The position numbers and the translations under genes were made by a program. The notes under the pieces are model-generated. The model ran no database searches, was not told the DNA's origin, and saw nothing but the letters and a program-made list of their open reading frames with translations. From Paraburkholderia acidicola (GTDB taxonomy: Bacteria > Pseudomonadota > Gammaproteobacteria > Burkholderiales > Burkholderiaceae), in contig NZ_MTZV01000006.1 of the NCBI RefSeq assembly GCF_002362315.1, forward strand, positions 2,542,001 to 2,606,000: 64,000 bases of DNA, read 5' to 3'. The stretch's first letter is position 1, and each line of letters starts with the position of its first letter. This document shows, in pieces, positions 1 to 19,720 of this stretch.

Positions 1-606
1 ATGCCGCTCTGCGGCGAGGCGGATCAGCCGTGTGCGCAACAGCGGCGCGTGCGTCAGTTCGATCGTGTTGGTGGCTTCTTCGGCCAGCAGGCGTTCCAGT
101 TCGCTCTGCTGCTGGATTTCGTCGAGCGTGGACAGATCGTGCAGCGGCAGCGCGAGGTCGACCGAAGGCTGCACGGTCTGCATCGGCTGCTCGTCGATCA
201 GCGTGATCGTGGTGCGCAATGCTTCGTGACGTTCGCAGAGGGCCTGCAACGCGCGCTGCAATGCGTCGGCATCGAGCGGGCCGTCGAGTTGCGACGCGCC
301 GGGCATCAGGAAGGCCTGGCCGCCACCGAATTGCTGAGCCGCCCACACCGCGCGCTGCTGTACCGAGAGCGGCGCAGGGGCGCCCTGCGGATGCGCCCGA
401 CGCCGGATCGTCTGCGCGTCGCGGGCCCGTTCGAGCTGGGCCAGCAACTCCGCGCGGTGCGCCACCAGACGCTCTTTCAGGTCGGGCGGCAGCTTCCCCT
501 TAGGTGCGCGAAAGCGCAGCTGACCGTCCTCGATCCATAGCGCGATACCGAGGTCGTGCAACTCCGCCAGCAGGCGGATCGCGATAGCGTTGCCTGCATC
601 GTTCAT
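1..606 (-). CDS. NRPS, N-terminal part (TubC-type docking domain then condensation domain), truncated by window edge
   Basis: This is the last visible gene of the leftward megasynthase operon. Its ATG (606-604) overlaps the TGA of the preceding synthetase as ATGA, so translation is probably coupled. The visible 202 residues start with a short module of about 50 residues (LLAELHDLGIALWIEDGQL) that has the look of a TubC N-terminal beta-hairpin docking domain. From about residue 77 a condensation domain begins: core C1 is APLSVQQRAVWAAQQF, and the ERHEALRTT segment is intact. The reading frame is open to base 1, so the HHxxxDG active site and later domains lie outside the window. The docking domain should receive the chain from the ACP at the end of the upstream protein. 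Identity as an NRPS is firm; total size and substrate cannot be known here. Confidence 0.93.
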   Translation of the reverse strand, partial: MNDAGNAIAIRLLAELHDLGIALWIEDGQLRFRAPKGKLPPDLKERLVAHRAELLAQLERARDAQTIRRRAHPQGAPAPLSVQQRAVWAAQQFGGGQAFLMPGASQLDGPLDADALQRALQALCERHEALRTTITLIDEQPMQTVQPSVDLALPLHDLSTLDEIQQQSELERLLAEEATNTIELTHAPLLRTRLIRLAAERH

Positions 607-3600
607 AGAACGCCCTCTTCAAAAGCGTGGTCGTCGCTGGTTTCGGTGCGACCGCTACCGGTGCCAGCGCCGCCACTGCCGTTACGTAAGGCAGCGATTT
701 CGGCGGCCAGCAGGCGCACGCTCGGCGCGCGCAGCACCAGCCCAACCGACAGCTTCAAGCCAGTTGCTTCGCGCAACTGGGCGATCAAACGGGTGGCCAC
801 GAGGCTGTCGCCGCCGAGCTCGAAGAAATCCTCATCGGGTCCAAGCTGCGTGAGCCCCAGCGTGCTGGCGAGCGCCTGGGCCACGAGGGCTTGCAGCGGA
901 TCGTCATACGCGGTGGCGAGTGCGGTCGGCGCGAGCGTATCGACGGCAGCCGGTGCGCGCAGCGTCTGGCTATCCCAGCGGCGCAAGCGGCTTTGCAGGT
1001 CGCTGGCCACCGCGAGCACGCGACCGCTGAGGCCAGCCGTCAGCGCCTGATCGGCGAGCGCGATGGCCGTGGCTGCGTCGAGCGCCGGTTCCGGCGGAAG
1101 GTCGCTGCTGAAATGCAGGCCGTCGTAGGCGAGCGCCAGCCAGCGGGTGTCGCCGCGACGGCTCTGCGCTTCCGCGAACACTTCCATCCAGCGATTGCCA
1201 GCGGCGTAGGCGGCGAAGCCGAGACCACCCAGCACCGTGGAGATCGACGAGCACAACAAGACGTGATCGAGCGTCAGACCGTCGAGTGCGGCGGCGAGCT
1301 GTTGCGTGCCGGCGCGCTTGGCCGCCCAGATCGCCGCGCTCTCGGCGAGGTCGGTTTCGAGCAACGGCCGTTGCGCCTCGCTACCGGCGATACCGGCCGC
1401 GTGGATCACCGCATGCAGCGCGCCAAAGCGTTGCTGGGCGATTTGCACCGCGCGTTCGGCCACGCCGGGTTCGGCGATGTCGCCGCTCAGTGCGAGCACC
1501 TCGGCACCGTTCGCGCGTAGCGCTTGCAGGCGCGGATCGTCGTCGGGTGGCGCGGTGCGGCCCAGCAGCACGAGCCGTGCTCGCGAGTGTTGCGCCAGAT
1601 GCTGCGCGAAGGCGAAGCCGAGCTGGCCGTAGCCGCCGGTGATCAGCACCACGGCCTCGTCGCGCCACGGTGTCGCGGCCGGTGCGGCGGGCACCGTCTG
1701 CACCTTGGGCAGTCGACGTTGACCGTCGCGCAACTGCACCAGCGCGGGACCATCGGCCACGCACTCGGCCGCGAGTGCGGCGAGCTGACGGGCATCGTCG
1801 GCGCCCGCCAGGTCGATGCGGCGCAGACCCAGTTCGGGCAGCTCCTGGCTCAGCGGCAACGCGGCGGCGAAGGCCATGGCGGCTTCGCTGTCGGTGGCGT
1901 CGCAGCCGTCCTCGGCATGACGGCCGACCAGCACCAGTCGTTGCGGCGGCGACACGGCCAGTTGATGCGACAGCGCCAGCACCTGGCTGTAATCGGGCGC
2001 CAGCACGACGAGGCGTTGCTCGCGGCGCAGACCGTTGAGCGAGGTCAGTGTTTCGACAGCGGCGCCGGTTTTTTCGAGCCGTGCGGCGAGTGCGGCGAGC
2101 AATGCCGGATCGTTGCCGTACAGCGCGATTGGTTCGGTGCTGTGTGCGCGCGGCACAGCCGGCGCACGTTGCCAGTCGAGTACGGCCAGTTGCGGACCGG
2201 ATCCGCTCGCGGCGTCGAGCCAGTGACGATGCTGCGCAAACGGATAGGCCGGCAAGCTCAGGCGTTGCGGCAGACGTGCGCCGTGCAGCGCGTGCCAGTC
2301 GACTGCACCACCTGCTTCCCAGTGCCCGGCCAGTTGCGCCAGCGATACTGCGTGCGTATCTGACTGCACAGCATCGGTCCCGGCAGTTGCCTCGGGCAGC
2401 GCGCTATCGCGCAGCAGCGCGACGGCTTCGCCGACCGTTTCGACGAGCCACGCCTGACGCCAGGCCAGCACGCGCCGGCCGCTCTGCAACGTCCAGGCGA
2501 GAGCGGCGAGATCGGTGTCGGGATGCTTCTGCAGATAATCGGCGAGTTGCTGGCGCAGGCGCATCAGCGCATCGCGATCGACGGCGGAAAGCGGCAGCAG
2601 TTGCGCGGCCGGTGTCACGACAGCGGCCGCGCGTACCGGCGGCTGCTCGACGATGCAATGCGCGTTGGTGCCGCCGATACCGAACGCGCTGATACCGGCA
2701 CGACGCGCCTGCTTGTCCTGCCACAGTGTCGGCGCGGTCGCTGCGCGAAAACGCGTAGCGTGTTCCTGCAGCAGCGGGTTCGGTGTGTCCAGATGCAACG
2801 TCGGCGGGACGATGCCGCGCTCCACGGTCAGCGCCGCCTTGATCAGACCCGCCACACCGGCAGCCGCATCGAGATGGCCGACGCTCGATTTCAGCGAACC
2901 CAGCAGACACGGTTCGGTGCGCGCCTCGACACCGTCGAAAGCGGCAATGAGCGCGCTCAGTTCGACTTCATCGCCGAGCCGGGTGCCGGTGCCGTGCGCC
3001 TCGATATAGCCGATCGTGTTCGCCTCGACACCGGCATCGGCCAGCGCGGCGCGGACGACCGCTTCCTGGCCTTTGATCGACGGTGCAGTGAAGCCGAGCT
3101 TGTCGGAGCCATCGTTGTTGATCGCGATACCGCGAATCACCGCGCGGATCGGATCGCCATCGGCGAGCGCCGCGCTCAGTCGTTTCAGCGCGACCATCGC
3201 GACGCCGTTACCGCCGATGGTGCCGCCCGCGTCGCGATCGAACGCGCGGCAATGACCATCGGGCGAGTAGATCGAGCCTTCGTCGTAGAGATAACCGATT
3301 CGGTGCGGGACGTTCACCGATGCGCCACCGGCCAGCGCCACGTCGCATTCGCCGTTGCGTAGCGCCTGCACCGCCAGCGCGACCGCCACCAGCGAAGTGG
3401 AGCACGCGGTCTGCACGCCGATCGCGGGGCCGTTCAGACCGAGCTTGTAGGCGATGCGACTCGCGACGTAGTCCTTGTCGTTGGCAAACAGCACACGCTG
3501 GGCGAACGACGGGTCCTGCGCATGCTCGCGCAGCGCATGCAACGCATAGGTGCTGACCGTCGCACCGGCGAACACGCCGATGCGCTGATCGGTGTGCTCG

Positions 3601-6600
3601 GGATTCACGGCAGCCTGTTCCAGCGTTTCCCACGCGCATTGCAGCAGCAAGCGGCCTTGCGGATCGAGCAGCGCGGCGTCGGCGGGGCTGTAGCCGAACA
3701 GCTTTTCGTCGAAGTGACCGATGCCGTCGAGCGGTGCTGCGTACGGCACGTACGACGGATGGTCGAGCACGGCCGGGTCAGCGCCGTCAGCGAGGGCTTC
3801 TTCGCGGCTCACTTCGCGGATGCCGCTGCGTCCTTCCAGCAGTGCCTGCCACAACTCGTCGACATTCGCGGCGCCTGGGAAACGGCCGGCCATGCCGACG
3901 ATGGCGATGGCTTCGTCAGCAGTACGGGTGGCATGGGCCGCACGCGGTGCCGCGCTCCGGTTTGCAGGACTCGCACCGTCGAGATGGGCCGCAAGCGCAG
4001 CGACGCTCGGATAGCGGAACAGTTCGGTCAAGCTGGGCACGCGCTCGAAACTGCGCTTCAACCGTGCATGCACCTGGACCAGCAACAGCGAATTGCCACC
4101 GGCCTCGAAGAAATTCTTCGTGGGCTCGATGTGCGTCAAACCCAGCACCTCGCACCAGATCGCCGCGACCTGTTGGCGCGTGGCGGTGCTCGCCGGTGCG
4201 ATGTCGGTATCAGGCGACGCCAGCGGCGTCAGCTCGGCAAGCGCGCGGCGATCGGTCTTGCCGCTGACGGTCAACGGGAAGCTTTCCAGCGCATGCACGC
4301 GCGCCGGTACCAGGGCTGCAGGTAACTGCTCGCTCAGGAACGACCGCAACGTAGCGCCGTCGGGTGCTCCGGGGCTGACCAGCGCGAAGGCGTCGAGCCA
4401 TGCGCGCACGCCTTCGCCCTGCAGCAGGACGATCGCATCGCGTACAGCGGGATGCTGGCGCAGAGCCGCCTCGATTTCACCGAGTTCGATGCGCTGGCCA
4501 CGCAGTTTCACCTGATGGTCGCGACGTCCGAGGTATTCGACCCAGCCCTGTTCGCGCCAGCGACCGAGGTCGCCGGTGCGATACATACGCGCATGATCAC
4601 CGGTCGCGTCGGGCTCGCCGACGAAGCGCTCGGCGTCGAGTTCGGGCCGGTTGAGATAACCGCGCGCCACCTGCACACCAGCGATACAGATTTCGCCGGG
4701 TACGCCGATCGGCGCGATGCGTCCGTGGCGATCGAGGATGTGGATGCGGGTGTTGGCCACCGGCCGGCCGATCGGTACCGGACCGCCGTGCCCGGCACAG
4801 GGCCAGTAGGTCACGTCGACGGCGGCTTCGGTCGGGCCGTACAGATTGTGCAGGGCCGCTTGCGGCAGGAACGTCAGGCAGCGGTCGCGCAGATCCGGGC
4901 TCAGTGCCTCGCCGCTCGTGAACACGCGGCGCAGCGGCGCGCAACGGCCGGGCTCGGTGTTGGCGAGGAAAATGTCGAGCATCGAGGGCACGAAGTGCAG
5001 CGTCGTGATCTGCTCGCGTTCGATCAGCGTCGCGAGGTAATCCGGATCGCGATGGCCATCGGGACGGGCCATGATCAGCGTGGCGCCGGTCAGCATCGGC
5101 CAGAAGAACTCCCATACCGACACGTCGAAGCCGCACGGTGTTTTCTGCAGGACGCGGTCGTGAGTGCTGAGCGCGTATTCGGCTTGCATCCAGTGCAGGC
5201 GGTTGGCGATCGCGCGGTGCGACACCATCACACCCTTCGGCTTACCAGTCGAGCCCGAGGTGTAGATCACGTAGGCGAGATTGTCCGGGCTTCTGTTCTG
5301 GTCTACCGGGCTGGCTTTGGTGCGGCGTTTGGTTCGCTTGCCTGCGCTCTTTCCTGCCGCGGCAGCGGCGGCCGATTCGCTCGCGAGGTTCGGCGCGAGT
5401 ACGGGCAGCTCCGCGGGCAGCCACTCGTAACTACCGGCCGTAGCGACGAGCGCCACAGGAGCCGCGTCGGCCACCATGAAGGCGAGCCGGTCGGCAGGCA
5501 GGTCGGGGTCGAGCGGTAGATACGCTGCGCCTGCGCGCAGCACGGCGAGCAGTGTCATCGGCAGATCGACGCCGCGCGGCAGATACACGGCGACTACGCG
5601 GTCCGGTCCGGCGCCGATGGCGCGCAGACGCTCGGCGAGCGCATCGGCGCGCGCGAGCAGTTCAGTGAAATCGATTGCGCCGTCTTCCGCCGAGATAGCG
5701 GTGGCCTGCGGTGTGCGCTCGACCTGTTCGGCGATCAACGCATCGAGCGTCGTGGCCTTGCCGTAGTCAACGGCGGTATCGTTCCAGGCCGCAAGGCGCT
5801 GACGATCTTCCGCGCTGGCCAGCTCCACCTCGGCCCAAGCCAGCGCGCTATCGCCGGCGGCTTCGAGCAGCGCGCGATAGCCGGCGGCCATGCGTTCGAT
5901 GGTCGACGCGTCGAACAGCTCGTTGCGGTAGATAAAGCGGCCGTGCACGCCGTCCGCGGAATCATCCAGATGCAGAGAGAGATCGAACTGCGCGATGTCG
6001 CCGGGCAGTTCCAGCGGTTGCAGGCGCAGGCCATCGGTCACCGTCGTATGGATGTCCTTGTGCATGTAGTTGAACAGCACCTGGAACAGCGGATGTTGAC
6101 CGTTATCGACGCCGGGGCGCAGTGCCTCCAGCAGGCGTTCGAAAGGCAGCGCCTGGCGTTCGAGCGCCGTGCGGTAGCGCTGCTTCACCATGTTGGCAAG
6201 CTGGCCGAAATCGGCGGCTTGCGTCAGTTCGACGCGGATCGGCAGCAGGTTGATGAAGCAGCCGATCACGTCGTAGATATCGTCGCGCTCACGGCCGGCA
6301 ATCGGCACACCGAGCGCGAAATCGTACTGACCGCTCCAGCGTCCGAGCAACGCAGAGAAGATTGCGAGGCTCGCGACGAAACGCGTCGTGCCCGTGGCGC
6401 GCGCCAGCTTGTCCAGCGCGGTGACGGCTTGACTGGAGAGGGCGAAATCGACCTGTGCGCCGGTGCGACCCAGATGGGCGGGGCGCACGTGATCGGTGGC
6501 GAGATCGAGCGCAGGCAGATCGGCGAGATCGTGGCGCCAGGCATCGATATGGTGGCGTAGCGGTGCGCTGTCGAGCATCGCCAGTTGCCATTGCGCGTAG

Positions 6601-9600
6601 TCCGCGTATTGCAGCGGCAGCGGCGCTAACGTGGCCGGACGTCGTGCAACGAGGCTGCGGTACAGCTCGCCGAGTTCCTGCCACAGCACACCGAGCGACC
6701 AGCCATCGATGATGATGTGATGCACCGTCAGGCAGAACACATGTTGTTCTGGCGCGAGGCGCAACAGCCGTGCGCGCAGCAGCGGCGCTTCGGTCAGATC
6801 GAATGGACGGCTGCCCTCGTCGCGGGCGAGTGTGAGCAGCGCCTGATCCTGTCCGGCGGGATCGAGTGCTTCGAGGTTGTCGACTGGCAACGCAATGTTG
6901 CCGGCCGGCATGACTTGTTGCAACGGCACACCGTTACGATCGATGAAGCGCGTGCGCAGGCTGTGCTGGCGTTCCTGTAGCAGCGCCAGCGCCTGCGTTA
7001 GCGTATCGACCTGCAACTGACCGTCGATCCGCACCGCACCGAACTGGTTGTACGCCGTATCAAGTGGGTCGAGTTGATGAACAAACCATAGGCGAGCCTG
7101 GGCCGACGACAGCGGCGTGGCGGCAAGCGCATCGCTAACCGGCACCGCGATCTGACCACCGGTGGACGCAGCGATCGACGCAACCGCAGCGCTCGACGCA
7201 GCCGATGCCGCCGCTGCGCCCGTCGTGAACGCCGCCGCCAGGCTGGCGAGCACCGGCGCATCGAACAACGTGCTGATCGGCAGCGTGCGCTGCAAGTGTT
7301 TGCCAAGGCGCGCCATGGCCTTGGCGGCCAGCAGCGAATGACCGCCGATCTCGAAGAAGTTGTCGCGGCGGCCTACCCGCTCCATGCCGAGCAGTTCCTG
7401 CCAGATCCGCGCGATGGCCTGCTCGGTTTCGCCGAGCGGGGCCTCGTATTCATGCGCCGATAGCTGCCCTTGAGAGTAATCGGGTACCGGCAGCGCCTTG
7501 CGATCGAGCTTGCCGTTCACCGTCAGCGGGAACGCATCGAGCGCGATAAAGGCGGCCGGAATCATATACTCCGGCAGCACCTTGTCGAGCTGGGTGCGCA
7601 GAGCGGGCACCGACAGTTGCGCGCCCGCATCGAGGATTACGTAGGCAACCAGCCGCTTGTCGCCCGGCGTATCTTCGCGCGTCAACACCACTGCTTCGGC
7701 GATCGTCTCGCAAGCGCTGAGCTTCGCTTCGATCTCGCCCAGTTCGATGCGGAAACCGCGAATCTTCACCTGATCATCCATGCGACCGAGATGCACGATC
7801 TCGCCGTTCTCGAGCAGCTTGCCGAGGTCACCCGAGCGATAGATCCGTTCGTGCGGCAGGTACGGGTTGGTCACGAACCGCTGTGCCGTCAGATCGGGCC
7901 GGTTCAGATAACCGCGACCGACACCGAGACCGCCGACGCAGATTTCGCCAGGCACGCCCGCGGGCACGAGGCGCTGCCCGGCATCCATGATGTAGACCGT
8001 GGTGGTCGGAATCGGCCGGCCTACGTTCGACAGATTGCTGTCGATCTCCGCCTGACCGATGTGCTTGAACGTGACATGCACGCAAGTCTCGGTGATGCCG
8101 TACATGTTGATCAGCGCAACGTGGCCGTACGCGCGATGGAATGCGCGCAGCTTGCCCGGGTCCAGCCCTTCGCCGCCGAAGACGACGTAACGCAGTGCCG
8201 GCAGCGTCCGTTCTTCTCCGGCAACGGCGACTGCGCTCAGGTTGTAGAAGGCCGACGGCGTCTGGTTGAGGACCGTGACACCTTCATGCTCGAGAAACTC
8301 GAGGAACAGTGCGGGGTCCTTGCGTGCCCGGTCCGGCACGATGGCCACGCGGCCGCCATAGAGCAGGGCGCCGTACATCTCCCAGACGGAGAAATCGAAG
8401 GCATACGAGTGGAACAGCGACCACACGTCGTCGGCGCCGAAGGTGAACTGCAACTTGTCGTTGTGCATCAGGCGCACGACGTTGCGGTGTTCGAGCAGGC
8501 TGCCTTTGGGTTGCCCGGTGGAGCCCGAGGTGTAGATCACGTAGATCAGGTCATCCGGTGCGGTCAGATTGTCCGGATTTGAGTCAGGCCAGCCGGCCAG
8601 ACTGTCTGCGCTATCGTCCAGCGTGATCGTTTCCAGATCCCCGAGGGGGAGAGTGCCGGGCAGGTTCGGCGAGACGATGGCATGACGCGCGCCACTGTCC
8701 TTCAGGATGTATTCGATGCGGTCCACTGGCGCATGCGGATCGATCGGCACATAGGCCGCGCCAGCCTTCATGACCGCGAGGATCGCGACGATCATCTCCG
8801 CAGAACGTTCGACTAGCAGCACCACCAGCGCCTGCGGCGCGATGCCGGAGGCGCGCAGCCGATGCGCGAGCTGGTTCGCACGCGCATTCACTTCGCGGTA
8901 CGTGAGCTGCGTGTCGCCGTAGCTGACGGCGATGCGCTCTGGCGTGCGTTCGACCTGCTCTTCGAACAACTGGTGCACGGTCCGTTCGTGCGGGTAGCTT
9001 GCCGCGCTGTCGTTCCAGGTGAGCAACTGGGTATCGCGTTCGGCAGGGCCGAGTAGCGGGACCGCGTCGACGGGTTGATCCGCTGCTGTCGTCAGCGCTT
9101 CGAGCAGGGTCAGGTAGTGCGCCATCATCTGTTCGATGAGCCGCGCGTCGAAGTACAGCGCGTTGTAGACCAGCTTGCCGGACCAATGCTGCTCGTGCGC
9201 ATGAATGAACAGATGCAGGTCGTTCTTGCCGTAGCCCAGGTTGGTTTCAACCACCGTCGCGTTGAGTCTGCCACCCGACAGTGTGTCAGGCGCCGCGTCG
9301 TCGAACTGGAACAGGATGTCGAACAGCGCGGTGCGGCTCATATCCTTCTCGGGCGCGAGCGCGAGCACCAGCTGGTCGAACTGCATGTCGCGATGTTCGA
9401 GCGCTTGCGACGTCGTGCGATGCACCTGATCGAGCAGGGCTTGCAGCGTGGTCGTCGCATCGACGTGGGTGCGCAATACCAGCAGGTTGGCGAGCGGACC
9501 GATCAGTGCCGCGAGCGCGGCGTGTTCGCGACACGGTGCGCTAAAGCCGACGACAAGCTCGTCGTGTCCGCTATAGCGCCGCAACAACGCATTGAAACCG

Positions 9601-11797
9601 GCGAACAGCACATCGGCGGGGTTATAACCGAGGCGCGCGGCGACGGCGCGCAGGCGCTCCACAAACGGCTCGCCGATGACGAACTCGTGGCGTGCTTCGG
9701 CGAATACATGAATCGCCTTGCGGGCCCGGTTCAGCGGCAACTCCATGGCCTGGAGCGGACCGCGCAACTGCTGCGTCCAGTATCCGCGCGCTGCCTGTGT
9801 GGCTTCGGCCGGCAGGCGCCGCTGCCAGGCGGCGTAGTCGGCGTACTGGACCGGGAGTTCCGGCAACGCGGCGGCGCGTCCCGTCACCGTCGCTGCATAC
9901 AGCTCGAACAGCTCGCGCGCCAGCAGACGCATCGACACGCGATCGGCGATCAGGTGATGCGCGGTGATGGCCAGCACCGCGTGCTGTGCGTTGATGCGGA
10001 TCAACGCGGCGCGCAGCAGTGCCTGACTGGTGTGCATCGCGAACGGCTTGCGGGTTTCCTCGATGGCGCGGGCGAGCGCTTCCTCGCCAGTGGCCGGGAA
10101 CTCGCTCACGGAGACGCGCAGCTCGGGGTCGAAGACCTGCCAGGCTTGCTCGCCGTCGCTGTGCACGCGTGTGCGCAACACTTCGTGGCGCGCGACCACA
10201 CGGTTCAGCGCGGCCTCCAGCGAGGCAATGTCGGTATGTCCTGCCAGTTCGAGGATCAGCGGAATGTTGTGATAGACCGGGTTCGCGTCATACAGATAAC
10301 CGGTCTCGAAGGTATCGACGAACCAGATGCGTTCCTGGTGCCACGACAGCGGGGTCCTCGCGTCGTGGCGTGTTGTCGCGACGAGGGCGGGCAGGCCGGT
10401 CGACGGATCGAGGTTGCTGGTGTGCGCCGGTGCATCGGTGCGGCTCGCTGGCAGCGTGGGTAGATCGGCCAGACGGGCGTGCGGCGCGGCGAGCGCGGCG
10501 TCGAGCAGCGTCGCGAAGTCGCTCGCCAGGTGTTCGATGGTGCTGGCATCGAACAGCGCGCTGTCGTATTCGATTGAACCACCGTAGGTGTCGCCGGCTT
10601 CGCCCAGTTCCAGCACGAGGTCGCTCTTTGCCTGACCGAGCCATAACGACACGGGTTCGCTGCGCAGACCCGGCAGCGTGGACAGCGGGATCGCCGGGAA
10701 CATCGAGAAGAGCGTCTGAAACAACGGCGTACGATCGCGCGCCAGGGGGCGGTTCAGGCTTTGCATCAGGCGATCGAGCGGCACGCCGCCTTGCGCCAGC
10801 GCTTCGCGCGAGGTTTCGCCGACGCGCTGCCACAGCGTGCGCATGTCGGCGGCATCGTCGAACCTGAAAGGCAGCGCCGCCGTTTCAACGAAAAAGCCCA
10901 CCGCGCCTTCGAGGTTCGCTTCGCCATGACTGGTGATCGGCACACCGATCGCGAAATCGTGTTGCCCGCTCCAGCGTGCGAGCAGCATGCCCCAGCCACC
11001 GAGCAGGATGGCGAACGGCGTGACGTTGGCGCTGCGCGCGGCCTGTTCAATCCGGTGCCGCAGATCCGCATCGAAACTCAGCTCGACACGTGCACCGCGC
11101 GCTGCGCGCACGGCCGGCCGCGGATGGTCCGTCGGCAGGGCGAGGTCGGGCACGTTCTGCAGGCGTTGCTGCCAGAACGACAGCCGCGCCTGCATCGCCG
11201 GCGTGTCGAGTTGCTCGCATTGCCACTCGGCGTAGTCGGCCATCTGCAGCCGTGGCGGTTTCAGCGCCGGTTGCGACGAATCGAGACGGTGGCTATAGGC
11301 GATCGCGATATCGGTCAGCAGCTGGACCAGAGAAGATCCGTCGCAGACGATATGGTGGATGCACAGGCTTAACAGCCAGTCCTCGTTGTCGAGGCGCAGC
11401 AACTGCACGCGCAAGAGCGGTGCATGCTGCAGGTCGAAGTTGCGCTCGATCGTCTCGCGAGCCATCTGCAACGCAGCCGGCATGCGTTGCTCGGCGGGCA
11501 GTGCGCGCAGATCGTGTTCGATCAGGCCGATGTGCAGTTCGGGTTCGACGGCTTGCCAGGGCGTGCCGTCGATATCGATGAACCCGGTACGCAGGCTTTC
11601 GTGCAAGTCCACGCAGTCGTTCAATGCCAGCTTCAGCGCCTGTGTCGACAACGTGCCGCGCAGGCGCAGGGCGCCGGCGATCAGGTAGTCGCTGATGCCG
11701 TCGTTCAGTTGCTCCAGCAGCCACAGTCGCTGTTGCGCGGGCGAGGCACGGAACAGCAGGATGTCGTTGGTCGACACCGATTCATCGATGCGAGCGC

Positions 11798-11801
<4 letters not shown>
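603..11801 (-). CDS. Hybrid NRPS-PKS, C-C-A(Thr)-T-C-A(Ser)-T-KS-KR-ACP
   Basis: A 3732-residue megasynthase. Domains by residue: C1 18-440 (HHIVCDG at 149-155); C2 484-905 (HHLIADR at 615-621, last Gly replaced by Arg); A1 942-1440; T1 1458-1525 (GGHSL, Ser1489); C3 1562-2000 (HHIIIDG 1694-1700); A2 2016-2525; T2 2540-2610 (Ser2571); KS 2629-3055 (Cys2800, His2936, His2976); KR about 3200-3570 (Rossmann GGYGQLG, Ser and Tyr3532 present); ACP 3634-3705 (Ser3666). There is no AT between KS and KR. The A1 pocket reads DFWNVGMVHK, one residue from the known threonine code; A2 reads DVWHFSLVDK, a known serine code. A Lys/Arg-rich insert (2140-2172) sits before A2 core 3. The C terminus is acidic (DDHAFEEGVL), suited to the docking domain of the next protein. 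It overlaps both operon neighbours by 4 bp (ATGA). The module order predicts -Thr-Ser-(beta-hydroxy ketide)-. Confidence 0.95.

Positions 11802-19719
<7,918 letters not shown>

Positions 19720-19720
<1 letters not shown>

Noticed and set aside
1..540. Rightward open frame of 179 codons
   Set aside because: It is antisense to the partial NRPS, whose minus-strand protein has clear docking and condensation motifs.
9075..10463. Rightward open frame of 462 codons, and similar ones at 11801-13546 and 7470-8582
   Set aside because: All are antisense to NRPS domains, with no family resemblance; such shadows are common in high-GC genes.
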